Of a stretch of DNA of 56,712 nucleotides, positions 38,649 through 49,978 are shown in pieces. Origin of the DNA: Bacillota bacterium. Its GTDB lineage: Bacteria > Bacillota > DTU025. The notes beneath the pieces were generated by a model. That model had not been told where the DNA came from. It saw only the letters and a program-made list of their open reading frames with translations, and did not search any database. The translations under genes and the position numbers were made by a program. The stretch covers positions 1 to 56,712 of the forward strand of contig JAQVXE010000004.1 in assembly GCA_028709305.1 (NCBI GenBank), read 5' to 3'. How positions within the stretch are numbered: the first letter of the stretch is position 1; every line of letters begins with the position of its first letter.

Positions 38649-38720
38649 CTCCCCGAGCAGGATTCGAACCTGCGACCCACCGGTTAACAGCCGGTTGCTC
38701 TACCGCTGAGCTATCGAGGA
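38649..38720 (-). tRNA. tRNA-Asn (GUU), CCA encoded
   Basis: TCCTCGATAGCTCAGCGGTAGAGCAACCGGCTGTTAACCGGTGGGTCGCAGGTTCGAATCCTGCTCGGGGAG(CCA). Confidence 0.96.
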
Positions 38721-38905
38721 ACTAACTTGCAAAATGTATTATACCGTACGTGCCATTTGCGGTCAACACCCGCAGAAACGCGAATCCTGGCAGGACTTGC
38801 ATGCTAAACGCAGGCTTCAAGAAAGAAGGAGAGCGGCACCCTCAGGACGCCGCAACATAAGCCATAGTATCTTCCTGCCTATTGTTTCAGCCCACCCACG
38901 CCTGC

Positions 38906-40018
38906 TTACTCCAGAAAATCCTTGAGTTTTCTGCTTCGACTGGGATGGCGCAGTTTGCGCAAAGCCTTGGCCTCTATCTGCCGTATGCGCTCTCTCGTCA
39001 CTCCAAACTCCTGCCCTACCTCTTCCAGGGTGCGCGCACGTCCGTCATCAATTCCAAATCTAAGCCTTAAGACCTTCTCCTCCCGGGGCGCCAACGTATA
39101 TAGCACCTCTTCCAGTTGCTCTTTCATGAGAAGGAATGAAGCTGCGTCAGGCGGAGCTATCGCTTCCTCATCCTCTATGAAGTCGCCAAGATGCGAGTCC
39201 TCTTCCTCACCAATGGGTGTTTCCAGAGAAACGGGCTCCTGAGCAATCTTCATGATCTCCCTTACACGCTCGACCGGATAATCTATGACCTCAGCTATCT
39301 CCTCTGCCGTGGGCTCCCGGCCTAGCTCTTGCAGCAATTGCCTCTGCACGCGCACAAGCTTGTTTATTGTCTCAACCATGTGGACAGGAATACGGATCGT
39401 CCTGGCCTGGTCAGCTATGGCCCTGGTAATGGCCTGCCTTATCCACCATGTAGCGTACGTGCTGAACTTGTAACCCTTGCGGTAGTCAAACTTCTCCACC
39501 GCTTTCAAGAGGCCCAGATTTCCCTCTTGTATCAGGTCCAAGAAGAGCATGCCACGTCCTACATACCGCTTGGCTATGCTAACAACCAGCCTCAAGTTTG
39601 CCTCAGCCAAGTCCCGCCTTGCGTCTTCATCGCCCTGCTCTATCCTCTTGGCCAGCTCTACTTCCTCTTCGGCTGTGAGCAAGGCAACCCTGCCTATCTC
39701 TTTCAGGTACATTCGCACTGGATCATCCAGGGCAACACCCTCAGGAACGGATAGGTCTACTTCGACCTCCTCTTCCTCTTCTTCAGCTGAATCATCATCA
39801 ACATCAACGACCATGTCCTTGCCTTCGTCGCTATCGTCGTTGTCTGCAACGATGTCTACCCCGAATTCCCCCAGCACCTCGTACATCTCCTCGATCTGAT
39901 CCGGGGTGAGGTCTACATCTTGCAACGCATCCACTATCTCACGTTCAGTGAGAAAGCCTCGCTTCTTACCTTTAGCGACGAGGTTCTTCAATTCGGGCGC
40001 GTTCAATTCCTTTGTCAT
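38906..40018 (-). CDS. rpoD: RNA polymerase primary sigma factor (SigA/RpoD)
   Basis: Region 2 [40 protein letters not shown]-term [41 protein letters not shown]. Confidence 0.98.
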   Translation of the reverse strand: MTKELNAPELKNLVAKGKKRGFLTEREIVDALQDVDLTPDQIEEMYEVLGEFGVDIVADNDDSDEGKDMVVDVDDDSAEEEEEEVEVDLSVPEGVALDDPVRMYLKEIGRVALLTAEEEVELAKRIEQGDEDARRDLAEANLRLVVSIAKRYVGRGMLFLDLIQEGNLGLLKAVEKFDYRKGYKFSTYATWWIRQAITRAIADQARTIRIPVHMVETINKLVRVQRQLLQELGREPTAEEIAEVIDYPVERVREIMKIAQEPVSLETPIGEEEDSHLGDFIEDEEAIAPPDAASFLLMKEQLEEVLYTLAPREEKVLRLRFGIDDGRARTLEEVGQEFGVTRERIRQIEAKALRKLRHPSRSRKLKDFLE

Positions 40019-40080
40019 ATTTTCCTCACCTTCCGAATCGCCTTACCCGAAGCCAACCCGCATGCCAAAGCCTGTAGCAT

Positions 40081-41928
40081 CTAGTACAGTGCGACATTGC
40101 TTCCAAGCGAGCGTCGCAACTGCTTCTGCTCCACCTGCAGCTCGCGCACGCGCTCGTAGTCGCCTGATACGTCGGCTTCTTTGATCTCGTCGTCAATCTC
40201 ATTGAGCCTGTGCTTTATCGAAAATTGCTGCCATGCTTCAAGTGCATTCTCCAATGCGTCATCTTGTGCCTCCCACGGCTTGGCGCCGAACATTACAGAT
40301 GAAGCATAATCCTTGAGCTCAGCATCTACACAATCCACAAGCTCAGCAGGGGCAACAGACTCGTCTCCGCCTGCATCCAATAATAAGCAAAACAGTCTTT
40401 CATGTGCCGGCATCTTGAAGCCGTCATGTCCAATCACTTCCACAATGCGCGCCCTATGTTGGGACGACACAGTTGCTAACCTAATCAACGCTCTCTCGAC
40501 TTCAAGATATGCTTTGCTGCTCCATACTGGATCCTCAAGTGCCTCATTTGGGGCCGAAGGAATCGCATGGGCCACAGACCGCAGACCCTGCCCCAAACCC
40601 GGTCTTTCCGCCGTCCTCCTTGCCGACATGCGCGCCTTCTGAATGTCCATGGCCAGAGCCCCGGAATCCACATTAAGTTTCCCTGAGAGCTGCCTTACGT
40701 ACTCTGCCCTCTCAATCTCGCTGTCGACTTCAGCAAGAACGCCAACTACTTTCTCAACAGCGCGCAGGCGGCTATCCAGATCAGACCAATCTGTCTCGGC
40801 TACTATCCTATCCAGCTGATACCTGGTAAACACGACAGCCTCATCAACAGACGTCTGAAACGCCTTGCCCCCGTGTTCTCCAATAAAGCTGTCAGGATCA
40901 TGCCCTTCAGGCAAAACGGCAACCCTTACATCAAGCCCGAGAGCCGTGGTGGTATTCACCCCTCTGACCGTGGCATCTAATCCTGCCGTGTCAGCATCGT
41001 AGCAAAGGACAACCTGGTTCGCGTATCTCAAGACAACTCTCGCTTGTTCGGTAGTGAGAGCAGTTCCCAGTGTGGCCACTACATTAGTCTGACCTGCTTG
41101 ATGCGCAGAGATCACATCCATGTATCCTTCTACCAAAACAGCCTTTCCGCTTCTTCGTATGGAGTCAGATGCAAGGTTGATCCCGTAAAGGTTCGACCTC
41201 TTGCTGAAGACTGCTGATTCGGGGCTATTCAGATACTTGGGCATTGAGTCATCCAGCGCCCTGCCACCAAATCCCACAATACGGTCGTATACATTGACGA
41301 TGGGAAAGACCAAACGGTTCCTGAATCGGTCGTAATACCTGGTCGTGCCCGATGCACGGCTGGCCAATCCGGCCTCATACGCCAAAGCCGGCTGGATTCC
41401 CTTCTTGGCGAGCACCGATAGGAGCGAGTCCCACGACGCCGGCGCATAACCCAGTTTGAACTTTTCCTGGGTATCGCTCTCTATTCGCCGCCGCTTCAGA
41501 TAATCCCTTGCACGTTGGGCGTACGGTGCGCGCATCAGTATCTGCCTATAGTATGCCAAGGCAAGCCCATTTACTCTGTATATTGACTCTCTTCGCTCAC
41601 GCGCCGCGCGTTCCTGCGGAGACTCCGCATCTGTTGACACGTCAATTCCAGCGCGCTGTCCGAGACGACGTACTGCCTCAGGAAACGTGAGCCCTTCCAT
41701 TTTCATTATGAAAGTGAAAACGTTTCCGCCTACATGGCATCCAAAACAATAGAAAAGCTGCCGGTCAGGCGAAACAGAAAATGAGGGCGTCCGTTCAGTA
41801 TGGAACGGACAAAGGCCGACGAATCTGTTGCCCACCTTCTTTAGCTGCACATAGTCTGACACTACTGATATGATCTCATTTGCCTCTCTGACCTTATCTA
41901 TCAGATCATCACTGTACTTGGAACTCAA
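40081..41928 (-). CDS. dnaG: DNA primase
   Basis: CPFHTERTPSFSVSPDRQLFYCFGCHVGGNVF zinc finger; EGYMDVISAHQAG TOPRIM. Confidence 0.97.
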   Translation of the reverse strand: MSSKYSDDLIDKVREANEIISVVSDYVQLKKVGNRFVGLCPFHTERTPSFSVSPDRQLFYCFGCHVGGNVFTFIMKMEGLTFPEAVRRLGQRAGIDVSTDAESPQERAARERRESIYRVNGLALAYYRQILMRAPYAQRARDYLKRRRIESDTQEKFKLGYAPASWDSLLSVLAKKGIQPALAYEAGLASRASGTTRYYDRFRNRLVFPIVNVYDRIVGFGGRALDDSMPKYLNSPESAVFSKRSNLYGINLASDSIRRSGKAVLVEGYMDVISAHQAGQTNVVATLGTALTTEQARVVLRYANQVVLCYDADTAGLDATVRGVNTTTALGLDVRVAVLPEGHDPDSFIGEHGGKAFQTSVDEAVVFTRYQLDRIVAETDWSDLDSRLRAVEKVVGVLAEVDSEIERAEYVRQLSGKLNVDSGALAMDIQKARMSARRTAERPGLGQGLRSVAHAIPSAPNEALEDPVWSSKAYLEVERALIRLATVSSQHRARIVEVIGHDGFKMPAHERLFCLLLDAGGDESVAPAELVDCVDAELKDYASSVMFGAKPWEAQDDALENALEAWQQFSIKHRLNEIDDEIKEADVSGDYERVRELQVEQKQLRRSLGSNVALY

Positions 41929-42004
41929 ACTAACCAGCCCCTGCCGGGGTACTTTTCGCCGGCAATAAGTATTCTCCTGCTTGACGCCTGTTTCATGATG
42001 TCAA

Positions 42005-42043
42005 ACAAAAACCCGCTTCCGAATCTGCGACTTGGCGGAAGCG
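42005..42043 (-). terminator. Intrinsic terminator downstream of dgt
   Basis: Minus: CGCTTCCG...CGGAAGCG followed by GGTTTTTGTTTG. Confidence 0.75.
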
Positions 42044-42213
42044 AGGGCATCCGAACCACATAGCCACAAGGCCACTTGCACATCCGTAATTCTACCTATG
42101 ATCGAATTTCCCTTCTGAAGCACTCAATCTTTCTCCGCCCCGGGCAGAGGATTCACGCAGAACATAATGTTTCTCAATATATCCAGGTTATGCATGAGTG
42201 CCCTTCGCCTGCC

Positions 42214-43236
42214 TTAGTAGACACCCCAGGGCGCAGGGACGAACTTCGCCGTCCATTGCCTCATGGCATACCTATCTGTCATGCCTGCAATGTAATCTAC
42301 AGCAATCCTTGTAACGTCACAGTCCTCCAAAGATTCCCCAGATTCATCAATCAGTTCGTCAACGTGATCCAGATAGTAGTAGTAGAGTTGGATCAGGAGG
42401 CGCGTAGCCTTGTCAGCCTCAACCTTGGCGATGGACCCGATATAAACTTTCTCGAACATGAAGTCCCTTAATGCAGCCATGCCGCGAGCCACCTCAGGAC
42501 TCATCAGTATCCTTTCCTTGTTCGCGCTCTCGTCGATCAGATCCTTCACAAGTGTATCTAGGCGCTCGGATCTCGTGCGGCCCAGGATCTGCTGCGCCTC
42601 TTCGGGAATCATCTCTTCTGTGATAATCCCTGCACGCATCGCATCATCCACGTCATGGTTGACATAGGCAATCTTGTCGGCGTACTTCACGACCTGTCCC
42701 TCCAAGGTCGCAGCCTCCTCCGGCCATTCTGCAGAATGGCAGAGTATACCATTGCGAACCTCCCACGTGAGGTTAAGGCCGGGTGCGGACTTGCCCTCTC
42801 TGCGCTCGACGAATTCCACAACTCTCAAGCTTTGCTCATTGTGGCGAAACCCGCCTTCGACCGCCTCGTTGAGGGCAGCTTCCCCTGAGTGCCCGAATGG
42901 CGTATGCCCCAAATCGTGCCCGTAAGCTATTGCTTCGGTCAGGTCTTCATTTAGCCGGAGAGCCCGAGAAATGGTCCGGGCTATCTGGGCGACTTCTAGG
43001 GTGTGGGTTAAGCGTGTTCGATAGTGGTCGCCCTCTGGCGAAAGGAAGACCTGCGTCTTATGCTTAAGCCTCCGGAAAGCTTTGCAGTGCACAATTCTGT
43101 CTCTATCCCGCTGGTAGCAGGTGCGAAACCTATCGGGTTTCTCCTCCCGATCGCGCCCCCGGGTATTGAGTGAAAGCGCAGCGTATGGAGAAAGCCTCTC
43201 CACTTCCTCGTTTTCCAAGCGCTCTCTAATTGTCAC
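42214..43236 (-). CDS. dgt: dGTPase-like HD-domain phosphohydrolase
   Basis: RLTHTLEVAQIARTISRAL...AYGHDLGHTPFGHSGE; likely GTG start (VTIRERLENEE); track ORF begins at 43278. Confidence 0.92.
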   Translation of the reverse strand: MTIRERLENEEVERLSPYAALSLNTRGRDREEKPDRFRTCYQRDRDRIVHCKAFRRLKHKTQVFLSPEGDHYRTRLTHTLEVAQIARTISRALRLNEDLTEAIAYGHDLGHTPFGHSGEAALNEAVEGGFRHNEQSLRVVEFVERREGKSAPGLNLTWEVRNGILCHSAEWPEEAATLEGQVVKYADKIAYVNHDVDDAMRAGIITEEMIPEEAQQILGRTRSERLDTLVKDLIDESANKERILMSPEVARGMAALRDFMFEKVYIGSIAKVEADKATRLLIQLYYYYLDHVDELIDESGESLEDCDVTRIAVDYIAGMTDRYAMRQWTAKFVPAPWGVY

Positions 43237-43373
43237 AGCGCACCCTCCTCCCTCATGTTGCCGGCGTAAGTGGCCCACGCGGCATGCCTACCACGTGGGC
43301 CACAGACAACTCCTAGATAGGGAGCTTCACATCTTGCGTTGCGATTTCTAGCTGGAGCTTCGCTCAGCTCTCC

Positions 43374-46025
43374 CTACTTCCTGGGTTGCTTGATCTCGGC
43401 CTGTGCTGCAGCAAGACGGGCAATCGGCACACGGTAAGGAGAGCAGCTCACGTAATCAAGCCCAACTTCGTGGAAGAACTCAACAGAGTCAGGGTCTCCA
43501 CCATGTTCACCGCATACACCTATCTTCAGGTTTGGCCTAGTGGATCGTCCGCGTTCCACACCCATAGCCACCATCTGGCCCACGCCTTCTTGATCCAAGG
43601 ACTGGAACGGGTCATGCTTGAGCACGTTACGATCAATGAATTCACCGAGGAACTTTCCTGCGTCGTCCCGGCTGTAGCCGAAGACCATCTGCGTCATGTC
43701 ATTGGTGCCGAACGAGAAGAACTCGGCAGATTCGGCTATCTTGTCAGCCACCAATGCTGCGCGGGGAACCTCGATCATGGTTCCGACCATGTAGTCAAGA
43801 TCCACTCCGTATTCCTCGATCGTTTCGTCTGCCACACGCACAACGTACTCCCGGATCATCTCGATCTCGCCTGTTGTACCCACGAGAGGTATCATCACCT
43901 CGGGCATCACGTTGACCCCTTCACGAACTAGCTCGCATGCGGCCTCGAATATGGCCTTCGTTTGCATCTCGTAGATCTCAGAGAAAACAACGCCAAGACG
44001 GCAGCCTCTGAATCCCAGCATCGGGTTGAGCTCATGCAATGCGCCTATGCTGTCGCGCACTTTCTGCACGTGAATGCCCATGTCAGATGCCAGCTCCTCG
44101 ATCTGCTTGGTCTGGTCGAGGCTTGGCAGGAACTCATGAAGCGGCGGATCCAGCAGCCTGATGGTAACAGGCAGACCGTCCATCTCGCGGAAGATGCCCA
44201 TGAAGTCACCCTTCTGGTAAGGGAGCAACTTGGCTAGAGCTGCACGTCTCTGCTCTTCTGTATCAGACAGGATCATCTCGCGCATGGCGCGTATCCTATC
44301 TTCCGCAAAGAACATATGCTCAGTTCGGCACAGCCCGATCCCCTCGGCTCCGAAGACTCGCGCCTGCTTAGCATCTTGCGGCGTATCAGCATTGGTCCGG
44401 ATGTTCAGAGCACGGAACTCGTCGGCCCACTCCATCATTTTCCCGAAGTTTCCTGTAAGCTCAGGTTCCACCAATGGCACTTGCCCAAGTATGACTTCAC
44501 CTGTAGACCCGTTCAGAGTAATCCAATCACCCTCTGAGATGGTCAGGTCGCCACAGGTTATCTTCTTGTCCTTCTCACTAATAATGAGAGAACCACAACC
44601 TGCCACACAGCAAGTCCCCATGCCTCTGGCAACAACAGCCGCGTGGCTCGTCATGCCGCCTCGGCTGGTAAGGATGCCTGCTGCAGCGTGCATGCCACCG
44701 ATATCCTCAGGCGAAGTCTCGGTCCTCGCAAGCACTACCTTCTCCCCACGGGAATTCCATTCCTCGGCAGCTGCGGCAGTGAAAACTACGCGTCCTACTG
44801 CGGCCCCTGGCGATGCCGGCAAGCCCTTGGCAATCACATTGGTCTTGGCCTTAGCGTCTATCATCGGGTGCAGCAACTGATCGAGCTGGGCGGGGGGCAC
44901 ACGGAGCACCGCTGTCTTCTTGTCAATCAAACCTTCCTCAACCAACTCCACGGCAATTCGAACTGCAGCGGTTCCAGTTCTCTTTCCGGTTCTCGTCTGG
45001 AGCATGAAGAGCCTACCATCCTGGATCGTGAACTCTATGTCCTGCATGTCCTTGTAATGCCGCTCCAGAGTGAGATATATCTGCTCTAGCTCAGCATATA
45101 TCTCCGGCATTGCCGCCTTCAGATCGCTGATGGGATGTGGAGTTCTGATGCCTGCAACGACATCCTCGCCCTGGGCATTCATGAGGTACTCGCCATAGAA
45201 AACATTCTCGCCGGTTGCGGGGTCGCGCGTAAAGGCGACTCCTGTGCCGGAAGTTTCGCCCATGTTTCCAAAGACCATGGTCTGGACGTTAACTGCAGTG
45301 CCCCAATCTCCCGGAATACCATTTATCTTCCTGTAAGTTATTGCACGCTGATTGTTCCATGAACTGAAAACGGCATTGATCGATCCACGAAGCTGCTCCC
45401 ACGGATCCTCTGGGAATTCCTTGCCCGTATGCTTCCGTGCAATATCCTTGTACTCTTCCACCAGTTCCTTGAGGTCGTCTGCCGTGAGATCCATGTCAAG
45501 TTTGACTCCGCGAGCCGCTTTCTTGGCAGCAATAGCTTCCTCAAAAGCCTCGTGTGGAACCTCTAGAACAACATCGGAGTACATGTGCACGAACCGTCTA
45601 TAGCTATCATAGACGAACCGAGGATTTCCGCTTCTCTTGATAAGACCCTGGGCAGTAGTATCGTTCAAGCCAAGGTTGAGGACTGTGTCCATCATTCCGG
45701 GCATTGAAACACGAGCGCCCGACCTCACCGAAAGCAAGAGCGGATTGACGGGATCTGCGAACTTGGCTCCCATCTCCTCCTCGAGTCGCGTCAGATTCTC
45801 GCGAATCTCCTCCTCGAGCCCCTCTGGCCATTTCCTGTCATGTTCATAGAAGGCAGTACATACTTCGGTCGTAATAGTAAATCCAGGCGGAACAGGAATC
45901 CCAAGGTTGGTCATCTCGGCAAGACCTGCTCCCTTGCCGCCTAGAAGGTTCTTCATATCGCCTTTGCCATCGGCGTGTTTACCTCCGAAGTAGTATACAT
46001 ACTTTGGAACGTTATTCTTTCCCAT
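43374..46025 (-). CDS. ppdK: Pyruvate, phosphate dikinase
   Basis: 883 aa; YYFGGKHADGKGDMKNLLGGKGAGLAEM; GGMTSHAAVVARGMGTCCVAG phospho-His motif; GVCGEHGGDP. Confidence 0.98.
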   Translation of the reverse strand: MGKNNVPKYVYYFGGKHADGKGDMKNLLGGKGAGLAEMTNLGIPVPPGFTITTEVCTAFYEHDRKWPEGLEEEIRENLTRLEEEMGAKFADPVNPLLLSVRSGARVSMPGMMDTVLNLGLNDTTAQGLIKRSGNPRFVYDSYRRFVHMYSDVVLEVPHEAFEEAIAAKKAARGVKLDMDLTADDLKELVEEYKDIARKHTGKEFPEDPWEQLRGSINAVFSSWNNQRAITYRKINGIPGDWGTAVNVQTMVFGNMGETSGTGVAFTRDPATGENVFYGEYLMNAQGEDVVAGIRTPHPISDLKAAMPEIYAELEQIYLTLERHYKDMQDIEFTIQDGRLFMLQTRTGKRTGTAAVRIAVELVEEGLIDKKTAVLRVPPAQLDQLLHPMIDAKAKTNVIAKGLPASPGAAVGRVVFTAAAAEEWNSRGEKVVLARTETSPEDIGGMHAAAGILTSRGGMTSHAAVVARGMGTCCVAGCGSLIISEKDKKITCGDLTISEGDWITLNGSTGEVILGQVPLVEPELTGNFGKMMEWADEFRALNIRTNADTPQDAKQARVFGAEGIGLCRTEHMFFAEDRIRAMREMILSDTEEQRRAALAKLLPYQKGDFMGIFREMDGLPVTIRLLDPPLHEFLPSLDQTKQIEELASDMGIHVQKVRDSIGALHELNPMLGFRGCRLGVVFSEIYEMQTKAIFEAACELVREGVNVMPEVMIPLVGTTGEIEMIREYVVRVADETIEEYGVDLDYMVGTMIEVPRAALVADKIAESAEFFSFGTNDMTQMVFGYSRDDAGKFLGEFIDRNVLKHDPFQSLDQEGVGQMVAMGVERGRSTRPNLKIGVCGEHGGDPDSVEFFHEVGLDYVSCSPYRVPIARLAAAQAEIKQPRK

Positions 46026-46113
46026 GCTGATCCCCCATTCTAATGCAGCAATATACGCATCAAGTGGAATTGAATTCTACATCCACGCGCTTTTTCCTTC
46101 TTGGTCATCTGGG

Positions 46114-48225
46114 TTAGTCTCCGGCAAAGACTATTCGGGTTACATCTATCACCGAAGACGCTACATTCAAGGCCTGTTTGAGGGTTGCAAGCCGGTTACG
46201 CTTTACCCGGTCGTCATCCACCATTACCAGCACCTCATCGAAGTACCTGTCTATGTCGCCGCAGATCTCTGCCGTTCTCTTCAGGGCACCTACATACGCG
46301 TCCCTCTCCACGAAACCGGCAGAGGTTTCCCGTTCACAAACTGCCAAATCCAACCCTAGCTTTCTAGTCGCGTCATATAGACCGATTTCAGCGGGATCCT
46401 CAAAAAGCCCGGGATCGCATTCGTCTGACTCAAAGCTTCCGGCTATGTTCCTGATTCTTGTTGCTGCAGTGGCCAGGCGTGCAAACCAATCCTCATCAAC
46501 TACAGAGGCGACTGCATGTGCCTTCTCCCAGACACAAGCAGGCATTCCAACACCTGAAGCAATTGCGGCGTCTGCAATGTCATGGCGAATCCCCGCATCC
46601 TGCAGAGACACTTTGAGCCTGATCCCAAGGAATTCGAGGACATCCCGAACCAGCCGTTCACCGGAATCCTGTATTACTCCCGCTTCCCGATACAGCTCTG
46701 CAGAGAGCCTAGCAAGATCATCTAATCCTCTGACGAACTTCCACTGGGCATGAACAGCGAGCATCCCTGCTGCTTGCCTTCTCAGGGCATACGGGTCAGC
46801 CGACCCTGATGGCACAAGCCCTATGGCAAAGTAGCCCATTAGAGTATCCATCTTGTCTGCAACGCTGAGTGCAGCGCCCACTCGAGTTCTGGGGAGGATA
46901 TCTCCTGCATGTCGCGGCAAGTAGTGCTCGAATATGGCTTGAGCAATCCTGTCATCCTCACCTTGCCTGAGAGCGTATTCTCTTCCCATTACACCCTGGA
47001 GCTCAGTAAACTCGCGCACCATCGCTGTAACGAGATCAGACTTGGCTAGAAGCGCTGCCCGCTCCAAGACTCCAGCCTCATCAGGTTCCTCTACCAGCCG
47101 ACGTCCGAGGGCTCCAATGCGCTCTGCCTTTTCGTACATTGTGCCCAGCTTCTCCTGAAAGACCACATCCTCCAGATCAGGTGTTCTCTCTGCGAGGCGA
47201 ACCTTCATGTCCTCCTCATAGAAGAAACGCGCGTCGGCTAGTCTTGCAGCAAGCACCCTTTCGTTTCCGGCAGTCACCAGGTCAAGATGGTAGTCGTCAC
47301 CGTTCCTCACTCCGATGAAGACGGGCATAAGGCGACCATCGCTCTTTCGAACGGGGAAGTAGCGCTGATGCCCCACCATGGGAGTTATGACGCACGGCTC
47401 AGGAAGGTCAAGGTAGTCGCGGGAGAACCCTCCCGCAAAAGCCGTTGGCCATTCGACCAAGAACGTGACTTCCTCAAGAAGGTCGTCTTCTACAACCGCG
47501 GTTCCTCCATGCGCCTCTGCAAGAGATTGTGCCTGGCTACGAATTACGGCCGCACGTTCCTTGGGATCGATCATGACCCCAATCTCGCGCAACTGAGTCC
47601 AGTAGTCTGCAGCAGAAGCAATCTCCGCAGGACCCGGAGCCAAAGTACGATGTCCCCACGTAGCACGTCCGCTGCGAACGCCGTGATAATCGAAGTCCAC
47701 AACATTCTCATCGATCAACGCCAGTATCCACCTGATCGGCCGGGCAAAACGCAAGTCTCCCCAACCCCATCTCATGGATTTCGGGAATCTCAGTGAATCG
47801 ATGATCTTGGGAAATGCCTCACCGAGCACTGCTGCTGCATCGTGGCCGCCTTCTCGGACTATGGCATACACATATTCGCCTTGAGGCGTATCTCTACGCA
47901 CTAGTTCAGTCGCCGGGATACCAGCTGAACGGGCAAATCCCTGAGCCGCACGAGTGGGGTTCCCGTCTTCATCATAAGCAATACGGACTGCAGGGCCGCG
48001 CAACTCACGAACAAGGTCAGCCTGGGCCGGTGCAACACCGTCTAGGCTCACAATGATCCTGCGGGGAGTGCCATACGCAGAAACCCGGGCAACATCAAGG
48101 CGAGCAGCTTCAAGGACCGACAGAGCGATATTCCTGGAATCTTCCAATGCCTGTGGCATGTATCTGGCAGGCAATTCCTCAGTTCCTATCTCGAGGACCG
48201 CCTGCTTGCGATCACTTCGAACCAT
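46114..48225 (-). CDS. glyS: Glycyl-tRNA synthetase beta subunit
   Basis: [25 protein letters not shown]...[25 protein letters not shown]. Confidence 0.97.
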   Translation of the reverse strand: MVRSDRKQAVLEIGTEELPARYMPQALEDSRNIALSVLEAARLDVARVSAYGTPRRIIVSLDGVAPAQADLVRELRGPAVRIAYDEDGNPTRAAQGFARSAGIPATELVRRDTPQGEYVYAIVREGGHDAAAVLGEAFPKIIDSLRFPKSMRWGWGDLRFARPIRWILALIDENVVDFDYHGVRSGRATWGHRTLAPGPAEIASAADYWTQLREIGVMIDPKERAAVIRSQAQSLAEAHGGTAVVEDDLLEEVTFLVEWPTAFAGGFSRDYLDLPEPCVITPMVGHQRYFPVRKSDGRLMPVFIGVRNGDDYHLDLVTAGNERVLAARLADARFFYEEDMKVRLAERTPDLEDVVFQEKLGTMYEKAERIGALGRRLVEEPDEAGVLERAALLAKSDLVTAMVREFTELQGVMGREYALRQGEDDRIAQAIFEHYLPRHAGDILPRTRVGAALSVADKMDTLMGYFAIGLVPSGSADPYALRRQAAGMLAVHAQWKFVRGLDDLARLSAELYREAGVIQDSGERLVRDVLEFLGIRLKVSLQDAGIRHDIADAAIASGVGMPACVWEKAHAVASVVDEDWFARLATAATRIRNIAGSFESDECDPGLFEDPAEIGLYDATRKLGLDLAVCERETSAGFVERDAYVGALKRTAEICGDIDRYFDEVLVMVDDDRVKRNRLATLKQALNVASSVIDVTRIVFAGD

Positions 48226-49108
48226 TCTCTGCCGCCTCCTCTTCCTCACGCCTTACCCATGCAAGTGCAACTTTCCTCGCCAACGTTCGGACGCGTCCCA
48301 TGTATTCAGCGCGCTGGGCAGCCCCAAAGGCACCCCGCGCATCGAGAAGGTTGAAGACGTGCGAACACTTTAGTACATAATCATACCCGGGGAGCAGTAA
48401 GCCAGACTCAATACATTGAGAGGCTTCATGCTCATAGTTGTCGAAGGAATCGCTGAGCGCAGCTATGTCGGCATGCTCAAAGGCGTACTTGGAAAACTCA
48501 TATTCAGCTTGGTGATACATGTCTCCATAGGAAATGCCGTCGGCCCAATCCATATCATAGACGTTGTCAACACCCTGGAGATACATGGCTATCCTTTCAA
48601 GGCCATAGGTGAGTTCCACTGCGACAGGCCTTGCGTCAATCCCGCCAACCTGTTGGAAGTAGGTAAATTGCGTGATCTCCATCCCATCCAACCATACCTC
48701 CCACCCCGTGCCCCATGCACCGAGGGTAGGGGCTTCCCAGTTGTCCTCGACAAGTCGGATATCATGTTCCTTCGGGTCTATTCCTATTTCCGATAGGCTC
48801 CCCAAATATATGTCGACCACATCGTCGGGATTGGGTTTGAGTATAACCTGATACTGGTGATGTTGATAAAGCCTGTTGGGGTTCTCTCCGTATCGGCCAT
48901 CAGCAGGCCTGCGCGATGGCTGAACATATGCAACCGTCCATGGTTTTGGCCCCAAAACCCGCAAGAAAGTGTGGGGGCTCATGGTGCCTGCGCCCACCTC
49001 TATCACATAGGGCTGCTGAATCGTGGCGCCATGGCGCGCCCAGTACTGCTCCAGAGTGAATATCAATTCCTGAAAGTTCAAGCGCGGTCCCTCCCGTCTC
49101 ATCGTCAT
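48212..49108 (-). CDS. glyQ: Glycyl-tRNA synthetase alpha subunit
   Basis: [48 protein letters not shown]. Confidence 0.98.
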   Translation of the reverse strand: MTMRREGPRLNFQELIFTLEQYWARHGATIQQPYVIEVGAGTMSPHTFLRVLGPKPWTVAYVQPSRRPADGRYGENPNRLYQHHQYQVILKPNPDDVVDIYLGSLSEIGIDPKEHDIRLVEDNWEAPTLGAWGTGWEVWLDGMEITQFTYFQQVGGIDARPVAVELTYGLERIAMYLQGVDNVYDMDWADGISYGDMYHQAEYEFSKYAFEHADIAALSDSFDNYEHEASQCIESGLLLPGYDYVLKCSHVFNLLDARGAFGAAQRAEYMGRVRTLARKVALAWVRREEEEAAENGSK

Positions 49109-49761
49109 AGAGGCAGCGTCGACAAGTGCGGAGCCAACGCCCGGATGATTGCAGGCGTAACCTTGAGCTCCACTACAGCAGCTATGGCAAGCAGTGGCAG
49201 GCAAAACAGGCCAAGGATGATCGCCCCTTCAGCCGCCGCGCGTCCCAAGTCGTCTCTGCTTGCACGCCCTCGCCATACTACTGGGATCAAAAAGCCCAGC
49301 CTGAGCCCTACGATCTGCCCTGCCAAAAAGGCCGGCAGCTCCAATACTCCATGTGGAAGAAATGACGCAATCACAATAGGCATAGGCAAAGCATCTTTGG
49401 CCACCATCAGTTTGGCGCCGGCCCCTATAATAACTCCATTAAGGCAAATGCTGACCATAGGGATGATTCCAAAAATCCATCCCAATCCGATGGAAATAAG
49501 TGTGGACTTCAGGTTATTCCAAAACAGCATCGCCATCTGCTCCAGTTCGGAGGCGCCTGCCATGGAATCCCTAAGCTTCACCAGATTGTCGAATATCCAT
49601 GGAAGCGAATCAGCAGAGGGGTTGAAACCTCGATAGCCCACCATGATGCAGGTTGTAAGAAGCATGGCCGCAAAGAGCAGGTACCGCCTGTAACTGCGGA
49701 ATGCTCGGAGCAAGGCCTCAGCATAAACGTGGGCAAGCACCCTCAAGAAGTTCACCTCCAT
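49105..49761 (-). CDS. SpoIIM/DUF95 family membrane protein
   Basis: Polytopic; [35 protein letters not shown]...[23 protein letters not shown]; start MEVNFLR at 49761. Confidence 0.88.
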   Translation of the reverse strand: MEVNFLRVLAHVYAEALLRAFRSYRRYLLFAAMLLTTCIMVGYRGFNPSADSLPWIFDNLVKLRDSMAGASELEQMAMLFWNNLKSTLISIGLGWIFGIIPMVSICLNGVIIGAGAKLMVAKDALPMPIVIASFLPHGVLELPAFLAGQIVGLRLGFLIPVVWRGRASRDDLGRAAAEGAIILGLFCLPLLAIAAVVELKVTPAIIRALAPHLSTLPL

Positions 49762-49762
49762 G

Positions 49763-49786
49763 AAAAAAAGCCTCCGCCCCAGAGGC
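49763..49786 (-). terminator. Terminator-like hairpin directly before the SpoIIM-like start, 3' arm contains the SD
   Basis: Minus: GCCTCT-GGGGC-GGAGGC-TTTTTTTC-ATG. Confidence 0.65.
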
Positions 49787-49978
49787 TCATGGGGGCACGG
49801 GAGGCTATGTTCCCGAAGCGCCGGGCGCGTCAATTTGCACGCTGTCATTTGACCTAACTATAGCAAATAGCTCTACAACATGTCAATTCCGAGATCCAAA
49901 GGCTTCTCAGGAACCCCAGCGCCTGACATACGCACACACAAGACCCGAAATCTTCTCTACGCGCGGTGTCAGTGGAGT

